From contig CM055266.1 of NCBI GenBank assembly GCA_029237695.1, positions 12,603,805-12,667,804 of the forward strand: 64,000 nucleotides of DNA. The letters run 5' to 3'. This document shows positions 23,801-35,397 of the stretch, piece by piece; position 1 is the first letter of the stretch; the number at the start of each line of letters is the position of its first letter. This DNA comes from Conchocele bisecta. Taxonomy: Eukaryota; Mollusca; Bivalvia; Lucinida; Thyasiridae. A program made the translations under genes and the position numbers. The notes under the pieces were generated by a model. That model was not told the DNA's origin, searched no databases, and saw only the letters and a program-made list of their open reading frames with translations.

Positions 23801-25310
23801 TGATGACCACAGTGCAAGAGGAGTGCACAGGACTTAACTTACTTGCACCTGTGGGAGTGGTGCAGAAAGGGAGCCATTGCTTGCTGCGCTCATCATGTTC
23901 CCATCCCCAGTGACTAAAAAGAGGGAGTGTCTGGTGGAAAGAGATGGACTGTTTCCAGATGAAACTGGCTTGGAGCAAGGACCTCTTGACATGCTCAGAG
24001 AGAGCAGCGGGTAGGCGGAATGTTATCGAGCGAACGACTGCCATTGGAGAAGAGATGGTGCCTAGCTTCGTTGACACTTGTTGACACTTACTATACATGA
24101 GCACAATGAATTGCTCGATGTGCTGCATGTGAACAGATTCAGAATTAAGGACTCCGGTTCTCCTGTTAGTGCAATCTGCGTCTCTGTCAGGCCTGATGTA
24201 CTGTTCCATGCATTCCACGCAGTCTTCTTACCGTTAAGAGAAAGTGAAAACATTGTATCTCTTTATTGTATCAGACAGAGGAACTGTCACTGTCTAGCCG
24301 TCTATTCACATATTCATCATGTGCCTTACCAACCTCATCAATTTGGTATAGACACCACTACATCATGCTCCATTATGCAGCGTGTATCAAGAACAACAAG
24401 ACCATGATCTGTAGTTGAGAATGGATTCCCCAATCCGACCATCACCTTCATGAATGCCTGTACGTCATTGAGAAACCTTGACTGTAGGCTTCCTCGTGGT
24501 GACCAGTTGTTGCCGGCGTAAGTATGTGGACACCTTCAAACTCTTTGATCATCCTGACACAATCTGGGCCAGTCAACATATATAATGCAATGGCATCAGT
24601 GTCATCATACAAGTCAGAACCTCCACCGTTTCCCTGGAGAAGTGTGTTGCTTTGTTCGTGTGACTGGTCTTTTGCCATGAGTCTGAAGATGTGCTTGGAT
24701 CTTTGTACCGTGAGATTTCCATACAAATACTCCACATACACTGCTGGATGTTTCACAACGAGCTCGATCATGTCTCTGACGTGAATTGGCAACCAGCCGG
24801 CATAATTGGAATGGTCCAGAACAAAGTACCAGGCACAAAGCTCATCGCACACCTGGACGTAGAGAAGGAAGTCACCCTCTCTCAAAAAGTACACAAATCG
24901 ACACATCAGTAATTCAAGTTTGATGACCAACGACCAATATTTGAACATGAGAACATCAGCGGATTGCCTTTTGCTCCACATCTCGAACGACTCATTCTAT
25001 GTATAATGAGAGTACGCATTTTGCCTCAACACTGAGAGAGAAACAAGTGACACCTGATGAACAGAGCGAGTGCGTTTAGTCATTTAGAGCGACTGGTGTC
25101 CCAGCCAGACCCTCTCAGCATCTTGCCCATCATCAGCTGCCACTTGTCCTCAATATGCAAGGCTCCCAGCTGCTTGACAAACTTATCCTCGCCAAAGACG
25201 TCAGGAAACTGCCACTGCAATTGTGTGCATATGACATAGAGAAAGATGTATATTTGTGGGTAAAACTAACCAGTCCTCAGTGTGTCGCTTACAGACAGCA
25301 CAAGCAACCT
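23801..25310 (-). pseudogene. relic B of the FEN/XPG-like nuclease family, second subfamily, internally deleted
   Basis: Minus-strand order: about 25240-25085 (FGEDKFVKQLGALHIEDKW, GKMLRGSGWDTS), then 24981-24448 (MWSKRQSADVLMFKYWSL, QVCDELCAWYFVLDHSNYAG, GNLTVQRSKHIFRLMAKDQ), then directly about 24250-23800 (LNGKKTAWNAWNS, IEQFIVLMYSKCQQVS, EHVKRSLLQASFIWKQ). In full-length relatives as I know them, a nuclease core and a long linker lie between the second and third parts; here they are deleted, leaving only the end of the GC(D/T)...GxGKKTAW helix-turn-helix-like motif. The CXC domain is lost where the core array begins. Further frameshifts lie near 25075, 24440 and 24130-24220. The opposite strand has chance frames only. 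Confidence 0.7.
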
Positions 25311-25752
25311 GTAATTTCACTTCCATAACACGTTCATATGACACAGTGAGCCCAACACTATGATGTGATGAATGTTAATTTATATTCCAGAATATTATAA
25401 TCAAACCGAATATATAGAAATTGTCTCGAAATATCAATATTTTGTGCCAAAATGACCTTGACGGTGACCTTAGCACGTAACATTGGCCTCGAAATGACAA
25501 AATCACACTGGAAATGGACTCCCCATACCCGAAAACCTATATAAAGTGGTTTCATTTATTATTCTACTACTTTTAGTCGTCAAGTTGTTTCACTGTCTCA
25601 ATCTGGATGGCGGCCATCTTGAATTGTCAAATATGGCCGCCACAGCGGGAGCCCAGCTTGGCTCCCGTGAAATAATGAAATGTCATGGTCATATCTAACA
25701 CTAGTCCAAAAATGGTGCTTGTAGACAATTGTGAACAATTGAGGTGGTTTTT
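25311..25752. other. 5' flank of relic B
   Basis: No gene. Contains CGGCCATCTTGAA (25610) and ATGGCCGCCAC (25635), the motif found in the inverted repeats of 27149-34366. On the minus strand TTTATATAGG (about 25540-25549) could be a TATA box for relic B; this is only a guess. Ends at the next element. Confidence 0.35.
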
Positions 25753-27024
25753 TGTCGCGCCCGCTTGCGGAAAGCGCGATATAGTCGGCACTTTGGCGTA
25801 CGTACGTGTGTCCAGTTAAAGTTTTTGGTTAAAGTTGTTTGGTTAAGTTTTTTGGTTAAAGTTTTTGGTTAAGTTATTTGGTTAAAGTTTTTGGTTAAGT
25901 TTTTTGGTTAAAGTTTTTGGTTAAAGTTTTTCGTTATACTATATCTCTGCAACTGCTTTGCCCATTACCTTGAAACTTCACATGGGTGTTTATCATCATC
26001 TATATTTTCATTCTACCCCCCTCCCGTGCGGCCCCTGTGCCCAATGTCAAGGTCAAATTACTTTGAAGTTTTTGGTTAAGTTTTTTGGTTAAAGTTTTTG
26101 GTTAAGTTTTTTGGTTGTTTTTTTTAAAGTTTTTAAATTTTTTGTTGTACTATATCTCTGCAACTGCTTTGCCCATTACCTTGAAACTTCACATGGGTAT
26201 TTATCATCATCTATATTTTCATTCTACCCCCTCCCGTGCGGCCCCTGTGCCCAATGTTAAGGTCAAATTACTTTGAAGTTTTTGGTTAAGTTTTTTGGTT
26301 AAAGTTTTTGGTTAAGTTTTTTGGTTAAAGTTTTTCGTTATACTATATCTCTGCAACTGCTTTGCCCATTACCTTGAAACTTCACATGGGTGTTTATCAT
26401 CATCTATATTTTCATTCTACCCCCCTTCCGTGCGGCCCCTGTGCCCAATGTCAAGGTCAAATTACTTTGAAGTTTTTGGTTAAGTTTTTTGGTTAAGTTT
26501 TTGTCGCGCCCGCTTGCGGAAAGCGCGATATAGTCGGCACTTTGGCGTACGTACGTGTGTCTGGTTAAAGTTTTTGGTTAAGTTGTTTGGTTAAGTTTTT
26601 TGGTTAAAGTTTTTGGTCGAGTTCTTTGGGTAAAGTTTTTGGTTAACTTTTTTGGTTAACTTTTTTGGTTAAAGTTTTTCGTTATACTATATCTCTGCAA
26701 CTGCTTTGCCCATTACCTTGAAATTTCACATGGGTGTTTATCATCATCTGTATTTTCATTCTACCCCACTCCCGTGCGGCCCCTGTGCCCAATGTCAAGG
26801 TCAAATTACTTTGAAGTTTTTGGTTAAGTTTTTTGGTTAAAGTTTTTGGTTATGTTTTTTGGTTAAGTTTTTTGGTTAAAGTTTTTGGTTATGTTTTTTG
26901 GTTAAATTTTTTGGTTAAAGTTTTTGGTTAAGTTTTTTGGTTAAGTTTTTCGTTATACTATATCTTTTTTTTTAGTGTCCATGCCTCGCCACTAGGCGCG
27001 ACATGCAGGCCGCGGCCATCTAGT
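25753..27024 (+). mobile_element. tandem-core Helentron-like element, GTCGCGCC type, with an internal second 5' end
   Basis: 5' end TGTCGCGCCCGCTTGCGG forming a hairpin with AAAGCGCGA; 3' end AGGCGCGACATGCAGGCC...CATCTAGT. Subterminal repeat GTCGCGCC / GGCGCGAC. Cores alternate GGTTAAAGTTTTT simple repeats with TATATCTCTGCAACTGC, TCATCATCTATATTTTCATT and CCAATGTCAAGGTCAAATTA. A second 5' end at 26502 shows that two elements were joined or the end was duplicated. Confidence 0.8.
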
Positions 27025-27148
27025 TAGATTAAACCCCCCAACTATATAGTTTTCACAGTTTTGGGCTCGGTTACATTTTGGAAAATACGAATCAAGACAT
27101 TTTGTGCGTATGAATAAAGCAGCTATTATCTTTAGTTTTCACAGTTAG

Positions 27149-27985
27149 TAGTCTGGCAGTCAACTAGCTTAACCTGGAAGTGGAGTATATACAATGTTTT
27201 TTGATTGATTTTGGTCACTGAGACCATAAAGATTGAAAATCCGCGTGATGACACCCTGTCATCTTTGGGCAACTTTTCTAATTTGCATAAAACCAAGATG
27301 GCCGCCAGTGTTCTATTGCATATACTATAATTAGGATATCTCGGCTTCTAGAAGAAAGGGATTTTGAAACAATCTAAACTGTTTTAGCAGGGCTTTTAAG
27401 ACATTGGGAAACAAATGGAATAATTTTTAATATGATTCGAAAACTCCTTCATTCGGATAAATCCAAAATGGCCGCCAGTGTTCTATTGAATATACTATAA
27501 ATTAAGTATCTCGGCTTCTAGAAGGGATTTTTTGAAACGATCTAAACTGTTTTAACAGGGCTTTAAGACATTGGGAATCAAATGGAATAATTTGTATTAT
27601 GATTAGAAAACTCCTTCATTTGCATAAATCCAGATGGCCGCCAGTGTTCTATTGAATATCTATAATTAGATATCTCGGCTTCTAGAAGGGATTTTAAAAC
27701 AATCTAAACTGTTTTAACAGGGCTTTAAGACATTAGGAACCAAATGGAATAATTTTTAATATGATTCGAAAACTCCTTCATTTGCATAAATCCAAGATGG
27801 CCGCCGTACGAACTACACAATCTTCAATTGTAATATATACTTAACCAAACTGTCTTTGTGTATGTTTTCGATGACAAGGGGACATATTTTAAGCATCAAT
27901 GACTTTACGACACAAGGAACACAATGGAATAGCTTTAATTATCATTTGACAACTCCATCATTTGCATGAAACCAAGATGGCCACT
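27149..27985 (+). repeat. left terminal inverted repeat with three internal ~165 bp units
   Basis: After the outer ~145 bp come three tandem units, each from AGTGTTCTATTG through TCTCGGCTTCTAGAAG and AACTCCTTCATTTG to AAGATGGCCGCC (ends near 27474, 27638 and 27804), then a unit with TGTATGTTTTCGATGACAAG. The right repeat has one such unit. A fourth AAGATGGCCAC follows at 27976. Confidence 0.8.
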
Positions 27986-28186
27986 CTCAAAATGTCTCAT
28001 GAGACCGGTTTTATGTCCCCACATTCTGGATACAATTTTGGATACATTTGAAATTCTTATATTACCATGTTAATATATTAGCTTTATTTTCATATGCCAA
28101 TGCTGAACCAGCCATGGCGCATAAATAATCATTCACATTTCCTCTCCTAAACTACTGTGATATTATTGTTTTTAGTATATGACATT

Positions 28187-31100
28187 TCACACAGTTATCA
28201 ATATGATATTTCTCTCATGTGTCTGTGTTGACATTAATACCTGTCTATTGTCATCGTCGTCATCTGCATCAGAGGCTACATCACAATTAGTCAATTCGTT
28301 ATGACAGTCCTCAGCATGACACCCGCAGAATACAGTGCACGGTAGTTTACCGCTCACACATCCACATCTTCCTGACTTGCAAGGTCTATCACTTTCACAA
28401 GCGCAGCGAATCAGTTTCAAAATCTCTTGTGGGGCAAGGGACACATCTTCATGTATCGGTTTAGGCAGCATAGTCTTGGAACTGTCGTCACGAACGTATC
28501 CATGTTCTGTGGGAGGTAGCGAGGGAGGGTCTAGATCCAAAGCATGTTTCCAAACAGCTGCCTGCAGGTGTGCTCGTTTGACATTTTCCAGAAATGCTTC
28601 TGTTTTGGGAGGTAGAGACTTCAGCTTTGGTATGGCTGTGGTGCCCTTTCCCACCTTTGTGGCCCATGACTTCTTCCTTGCTTCAGACATATTACTACAG
28701 TCCTTGTGTCCATAGCATGCGGCCACAAACTTGGATGCCTGTCTTGTTATATCTGGTAACAATGCATGAATGTCACCCAAAAGTGACAAGGAGTAGCCTT
28801 CTCGCAGTACTTTCAGTATCCTGACTTTACCAATACCGAAATAGCATGCACATGTATCACAACCCGATAGGGCGTGCATAGACAACAGTCCATCTACTAT
28901 GCTCTGATGTTGTTAAACAGTAGCTTGTATGTCAATAACATTTCTACCATGAATCGGCGATTCCATGATCATGTGACTGGTTAACTGTCGCTCAAAGTAG
29001 TGGTGAAGCAGAAGGATGAAGACGTCGGTGTCATCTGCAATCACTGACACGCCTACTTTGCATTCAGTCGCGACTGTTACTGCTTGTTGAACAATGATGC
29101 AGTCTGCCTCTTCATGAGATGTAGACATGTCTTCGCGGTTTGATCACCACTACCCCATAACTTATTTCAACTGGTGTGTTTATCACAACTGCTAGTGATG
29201 ACAAGTTTGTGGGCCATTGTGTAGTCTCGATGGAAAAGTAGTGTCTCTGGTAAGCTCTTGACATATAATTTCCATCAGCTGTGATTTATTTTCTGACACT
29301 GTCAGGACAACTTTCTGTGGGGGTAGAGGTGTATCTAGAGCCAGTCGGTGTACTCTGCTTGCTTCTGTTGTTCTATTGCATCTGGTCGTACTCTTGGTAC
29401 TGAAATCCTGGTACCTGTCGAACACGAGATAGACATCGCTATAAGTAAGTTTATGTTGGATGTACTGTTTGAAGTTCACAACAAAGTCACGGACTGTCCC
29501 ATTCGCTGGCCAGTGTATCACCCAGAGGACAGTTGAACCATCTAGCACCCTGCAGTCGACTTTGGGTGATACATTCCTTGATGCCATTTCAACTTGTAGT
29601 TGCTTCTTCAACTGTGCCTTAGCCTTTCCAGTTCTCATGTCACCCGAGTCGTTGAACATCGATGTAGGCACCGGAGATAGCTCATACGATAGTAATGTCT
29701 TGATGTCTATTGTGTCACGACAGCTAGCTTGGAGTCCTATTACTCGGGAAAAGAGAAGAGTGGTATTGAACAATTTTGCTGTACCAATATTCACATGCTT
29801 TTTTGTTACTTGCATTGTCACCATCTTTTTAGAAATGGGATTGTAGAAGCCATCTGGCCAAGCACTCTCGAATTCTTTCATTTGTTTGGTCCCATGGTCA
29901 CAGTCTTATCAACGTTCACTGAAACAGGTGCCACTCGACCACTGACAATGTTCACTATCTTGTCTGCTTTCGTTGCTGGTGGACAGAGGATCGATGCTCC
30001 GATCTAACTTCTGACGAATGGTTGCCCTGTCAGCTGCGTCTGCTGCAATCCTCGATTTCTGCTCCTCTTTGTGGGTGTCCTATCTTGCTTCATGATCTGG
30101 GTCACTCATACGGGCAATGTCTTCACCAGCTTACTTCGAATGTGAGACCAAGTGCCCATGTCTTCAGAGTGTCTGGGTCGCAGCGTGATTCCAATGATTC
30201 CCACATGGCTGTGACCATACCTCATGAAGGTGGTCTCTATAAACATGTCACTCCAGATGCCGTTCCATACACCTGGAATGTGGTGCATGACATGTTCACC
30301 TTTCATGAATCTATCTCTGACCTCTGATGGCATTCCTTCCATTGACCGAAGGTAATATAGCCCATATCGTGCATAATTGACATGCCCGCTGGCGAAAAAG
30401 TAAGGCATCATCTGTTGAACAGCCTCCAGATGAAGTGGCCAGTCACCTTCCCTCTCTGCTCTGATGTACTGCATCATGATGAAGACTGGTTTAATAACCA
30501 CATCGACCCACAACTTTGCCGTTCTGCTGCTCGCCATATCGTCAAGGAATAAGATGAGTTCATCATAACTTGCCATGTTATTTTCATGTACAATCCTACG
30601 CAGCAGTTTCCTCGGCAACAATGCGAAGGGCGCGCACATTCTCTGTGGAAACTTCTTTCCAGACAACATTTTTGCAACCCCCGAAAACGCTTCATTCATG
30701 ACCTCTGCGAGTCCACTTTCTGCCATCAAGCTTCCAACTGCCCCAACAAAGCTCATTAGCATAGCATGCCGCCAAGACGCAGTACTACATTTGTTCAAAC
30801 TGCTCTGGATGTGTCCATAAGATCTGTAATGATACCCTGTACAGTTGTTGATCACATGTAAAGATGGTAAATTCCTGGCCAGTTTGTGCTGTTAGTCTTT
30901 CAGCCTGTACTAATGGCGGTCATCATCGTATCCGGATCTGCTGGTGGCATGTCAATAAGAGGCATGTACACTGCTTATTCTTGGGTGACAGGGACTGCCC
31001 ATGCTCTCGACACAGTTTTGTGTTGTATCCGTTGAACTCCGGACATGCATCACCAGACGTAATGTCCTTGATAAAGGCAAAGTCATTTACCGTAGCTCTC

Positions 31101-32687
31101 TCTTTTGCAATGACCTTGTGAGCCAAGAACTTTAGAGGCAATACTACTCTCTTGGTAGCTTTCATGGGCATGTTTGGTTTCTTTGGTCCATTGTATCGTT
31201 GAATCTCCAGTTCATATTGAATTGGAGTTGGCATATCAGCTTTCTTCACACGGGGGATCGTTTGCTGCACAGCATCCTGTGATACAGATGTATGTTGTGG
31301 CTGTGTCAGGAGTAGAGCTAAGGAATGTGTGGACAACTTTCCATTTTGAGAAGATATGTCGGCATCAAAGTTGTCAGCGACTGCCTGCACTAACCCCACA
31401 TGACAATCAGATAAACCACCAGACTGGTTTCTGTGGAGGCTGCTATTGCGGCCGATTTCTTGAAGCGAAGAACTTTCATCATATGAGCACGAGACTCCAA
31501 AATGATGAAGTTGTTTTACTATGTCCTTTGAGTCCTTCATAAGCATACCTAGTGCAATCTGAAGCGTTGTTGGGATGTTCCTGAGCAAACTGGTAATGAT
31601 ATTGCCGATGAGTATTGCTGGTAGAGTTTTGTCTAGTTTTTGGCGATATTTTCGCTAGCAAATGAAATAGTGTGTCACTTACACAGTCTGCGGCACTGTC
31701 TTTGTCAATTCGGATGTCATAATGCCGTTCAATGTGCTCTACATCTTGGAGTTCTTGAATGATCTTCTTTCCCACACTGTTGATTGCACTATCTAGTTCA
31801 CCACAGTCATCAGATGGAACCAGCTTTAGGAGACCCGAAGTTTTGCTTCTAAATACAACGAGGTTAGCTACGCCAGGAGACGATAGCACAAGGAGATCTT
31901 CACCAAAGTGATGTGAAAGTTGTTTCACCAATTGCTTTCGCGCCGTCAGTCTGGTACCCCCATTGTCTTCATACAATTGGAACAACTCTACAGAGTTCCA
32001 GATTTGAGAAAGGTCTTGATTAAGTGTGTTAACCAGTGCATTGAAAGCATCGTCATTCTGTCCAGCATGTGATACGCTTGCAGAGGCACACTTAACCGAT
32101 CTTTCGCCCAGGAATTTCGACATGCAATCAACATGGTAACGTGCATCGGCAGCATGCAAGTCACTGAGCGCTCCCAGTACACGTACTCTCACCTCGCTAG
32201 CCCAGCCATCATTTCGCGTGTCACATGTCTCGAGAATTACGTATTTGAATGATTTCGCACCACTACCTCGATCAGCGGTCCTGCATAAAACAGCACGTCT
32301 CCAGCGATCGGGGTGCTTTGGATCCTTTTCAATATCACACGGAAGGCCACAAAATATACAATGATGCAGGAACTCAAAGTTAGATGCACCAGATCTACGT
32401 TGTTGTTTCTTAGGTATACCTCCAGACGTTTGTGGTGGGACTCCTTGTCTTTTGAGGTGTCTATTCACCTGTTGTTGTGAAACATATGTCGACACACAGT
32501 TTCTGTGACACTGAATCGTAAGGTCACTGTTAGCGTCAAGTTTTTCTTGTAGCACCACATGTAGGCCATCACCATATTGTTTGCTACACTTGATGATTGT
32601 CTTTATTCTCGCACTCCCAGCAGAGCTCAAGTCTGTGGCACCCGGATCACATCCAAACTTCCACTTGAAACAGCACTCTTCTTCCTC
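28187..32687 (-). pseudogene. relic C: near full-length FEN/XPG-like nuclease / CXC family gene, frameshifted
   Basis: Intronless, about 1,500 codons. Probable start MEEEECCFKW (32687); an in-frame Met also lies at 32732. Order: Cys/His region (CSKQYGD...CHRNC; CIFCGLPC...C), middle part (TTLQIALGMLMKD; KFLAHKVIAKERATVNDF), scaffold with MSFVGAVGSLMAESGL, LWVDVVIKPVFIMMQYI and GIWSDMFIETTFMRYGHS, then nuclease motifs LDGSTVLWVIHW, VYLVFDRYQDFSTK, STSHEEADCIIVQQ, IADDTDVFILLLH and HALSGCDTCACYFGIGK, and a CXC domain (CACESDRPCKSGRCGC, CTVFCGC). The EEAD, DDTD and GCDT...GIGK series parallels the acidic residues and helix-two-turn-helix of FEN1/XPG. Breaks seen: an extra A in an A5 run at 31637-31641; shifts near 30965, 30915, 30800 and 30773; a stop near 30070; shifts near 29960, 29890 and 29145; TAA at 28910-28912. 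Some could be assembly errors, but not all lie in homopolymers. Function unknown; its place between inverted repeats suggests a transposition protein. Confidence 0.8.
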
Positions 32688-32759
32688 CATATTTCTTTTA
32701 CTGAAAACAGAAGTTAGTACATTAGAAAACAAGAGACCCAGATACCTTAACGTTCACCT

Positions 32760-33869
32760 GAAGGACTGAGTGCAATTTTCTCTTTTTTCCAACATGTGAT
32801 TTTTGCTTAGTCAAGGGCAATAACTGTGTCGTTACTGAATGGATCGGCATCAAGAATATGAGGTGCGTAACTACACATGATGACAAACATTCCTGTAACA
32901 TTTGGCAACTCTAGGTCAACATTTTTCTTTTTTTTTTCTTTTTTTTTTTAAATGATTTGACAAGGTCGTAATAGCATGTACTATGCCTCAGCATATCAGT
33001 TACTCCACTGTGATACTAGTATAGGCTGTCGCCATGTCAAGTGAGACGGAATAAAGACTGCATGTACCGTTTAATGGAATGGAGACTGGTTCTGGCTCAC
33101 ATCTTGATGGTGTCCAACTGTTGTCGGGTCGGCAGATAGTGTAACGATGGCGGGTGATGGCCTCTGGTCATGTTGATGGTATGTCTGAAAAATGATTATG
33201 GACGTCTATAGGTCTACATATTTGCCAGCATGAGCAAAATTTAGGAAGAGGTGGGGAGTTATTCATCAGTCCGAGTACTGTTACGGTCCGGATATAGGGA
33301 CATAGATTGGTCGAAAATGACTATCTTCACATTCACAGAAAAAAATGGGCAGGTTTGGGCCCAGAACTGCTTTTAGTTTTTTTTCCAGGGTGGGGAGGGG
33401 GAGGGCGTTACTCATCATTCCGACTACTGGTACCGTTCGAGTATTGGCATGTAAACACATTAACTATATTCAGCATTTATAATATAAGTTTCAGATCAAC
33501 AAGAGATGAAGCAAAGTTGTAGTTAATGAGTTTTAACTATCTACAAGTTTGTTATTAGCATATATAAGTGGATAGAACATGTATAATTACCTGAAATACA
33601 TAAAAAATAGCAGATGACAGTTTTTTTTTTGTTGTTGTTGTAGCCTGTAGGTCTTCCACTCCTCCCGCTGACTTTTCGGCTCACAATCGCAAAATAGACA
33701 TTTGTCAGCCATCGTGATGGTCAATTTTGGATTTCTATGAACAGGGACTAGTCGAAATATTATTTTCACTTCAGAAACAGATTCTTTCCCACAGAAAACC
33801 GATGTGGGCGCGCCAAGATCATCTTCGTACGTCTATTTGAACAGAAGTTATAATTTTTTCCAGGGTTTT
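32760..33869. other. 5' region of relic C inside the element
   Basis: No gene. Holds T-runs (32930-32950) and a repeated GTGGGGAGTTATTCATCAGTCCGA-like sequence (33250 and 33395; phrase GTTA(C/T)TCATCA). Expected to contain the promoter of the minus-strand gene; no clear TATA box recognised. Confidence 0.4.
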
Positions 33870-34366
33870 GGTGACCATTTTGGTGGCCATCTTGGATGTT
33901 TATACAGTTTTTCGCAGCATTGATGCTTAAAATCTGTCCCCTTGTCATCGAAAACATACACAAAGACAGTTTGGTTAAGTATATATAAATATATTGCCAA
34001 ATATATGACAATTAGAAGATTTTGTAGTTTGTACGGCGGCCATCTTGGATTTATGCAATTGAAGGAGTTTTCGAATCATAATAAAATTATTTCATTTGGT
34101 TCCTAATGTCTTAAAGCCCTGTTAAAACAGTTTAAATTGTTTTAAAATCCCTTCTAGAAGCCGAGATATCTTAATTATAGTATATCAAATAGAACACTGG
34201 CGGCCATCTTGGTTTTATGCAAATTAGAAAAGTTGCCCAAAGATGACAGGGTGTCATCACGCGGATTTTCATTATTTATGGTCTCAGTGACCCAAATCAA
34301 TCAAAAAACATTGTATATACTCCACTTCCAGGTATACCCCTAAAATCCCAGTTGACTGCCAGACTA
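33870..34366 (-). repeat. right terminal inverted repeat
   Basis: Complement of 27149-27292 joined to one ~165 bp unit and the following TGTATGTTTTCGATGACAAG stretch. GGCGGCCATCTTGG occurs twice (34033, 34199) and GGTGGCCATCTTGG once (33885). Differences from the left arm are few point changes and small indels; I did not compute an exact identity. Confidence 0.8.
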
Positions 34367-34577
34367 TAGGTAGCAGTGACCAGTTAGCCGCCAATTTCGT
34401 ACAATTTACAAACAGTAATTTATTCTAGAGAAAACATGTGGATGGGAATGGTTTGCACCAGCACAGTACATTTGCCTCTTGATGATGATTGAGAAAATAT
34501 GCAACTTTCAGTCTCCACTTCCGCAAGTGATCAGTTTTTGTGGAGATAACATAGTTCAGTACTTTCAGTACTTTGAT

Positions 34578-34791
34578 TAATACACTGTGTTAAAGGTACA
34601 TGCCCACTCAGTAGGCACACAATTTTCTATATCGGAATTAAATAAGTGTATAAGTGTGTCATTACTCCACCATTTCTAAAAATTACAAGTGCCCACTATA
34701 TAGATATAATCATTTAGTAATATATATTTTACTGATAGTGACGCGCGGTGCTATCGGGCTATTTTCATATGCAAATGAGGCATGATATTTT
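34578..34791 (+). repeat. dispersed repeat D, copy 3 (nearly full)
   Basis: Most complete copy in the window: AATACACTGTGTTAAAGG ... TATGCAAATGAGGCATGATA. A tandem-core element begins at its T-rich end. Confidence 0.7.
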
Positions 34792-35338
34792 TATGCCCCC
34801 ACCACCGAATGGTGAGGGGGGCATATAGTGTTACCGGCGAAACCTTAACGCTCGGGTAAATGTCTTATAATTTCTGTTTCCTTGCTCGGATCTGCTTCAC
34901 ATTTAACACATGCATTGCCCTGTGACAAATCCACGATCATCCCGCCCCCGCTAAGCCCAGGGTTAAGGTTACATACTTGGTGCATTTGAAACCTTAACGC
35001 TCGGGTAAATGTCTTATAATTTCTGTTTCCTTGCACGGATCTGCTTGATATTTCTCACATGCATTGCTGTAATGGTCCTCTATTGCCCTGTGAAAAATCC
35101 ATTATCGTCCCGCCCCTTCTAAGCCCAGTGTCGTCACATACTTGTTGCATTTGAAATGTCAACGCTCCGGTAAATGTCTTATATTTTCTGTTTCCTTGCA
35201 TGGATCTGGTTGATATTTCACACATGTATTGCTCTAATGGTCCTCTACCACCCTGTGACAAATCCACTATCGTCCCACCCCCGCTAAGCCCAGGGTCAAT
35301 GTCACATACTTGGTGTGTTCTAAACTCGGGTAAGTATC
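34792..35338 (+). mobile_element. tandem-core element, 3' end missing
   Basis: Same 5' end as 19290 (TATGCCCCCACCACCGAATG, hairpin) but the (TCCG)n run is absent. Three cores with GCTCGGATCTGCTTCACATT-like sequence. It stops abruptly at GGTAAGTA|TCGCGCCCTGG, where segment S begins; no GGGGCAT...CTAGT end. Confidence 0.65.
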
Positions 35339-35397
35339 GCGCCCTGGTGCTTATATTAGGATCAATACTGTATGCAAGTTTCTGCACTCTGTTTTAG

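Larger units (their letters stand above)
27149..34366 (-). mobile_element. large inverted-repeat DNA element carrying a FEN/XPG-like nuclease family gene
   Basis: Both ends start with the same 17 bases, TAGTCTGGCAGTCAACT (27149-27165; complement at 34350-34366), and the inverted repeats run inward for several hundred bp with few differences. The only gene between them is the decayed family member at 28187-32687, read toward the left end. The base triplet TAG precedes the left end and follows the right end (27146-27148, 34367-34369); if the ends are moved inward by two bases the flanks are TA/TA. A 2-3 bp target duplication is thus possible but not proven. Size 7.2 kb. I do not know a described superfamily with this gene between long inverted repeats. 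Confidence 0.75.

Noticed and set aside
25800..26960. GGTTAAAGTTTTT repeats as telomere-like sequence
   Set aside because: The period and bases do not match TTAGGG, and the repeats belong to the core of a mobile element.
29348..30327. Plus-strand frames opposite relic C
   Set aside because: Shadows of the minus-strand gene, whose motifs are clear.
28187..32687. Relic C as a spliced host gene with several exons
   Set aside because: The joins between frame pieces lack splice sites and are single-base shifts or in-frame stops with family sequence continuing directly.
33587..34011. Small minus-strand frames before relic C
   Set aside because: AT-rich, they include part of the inverted repeat and have no motif.
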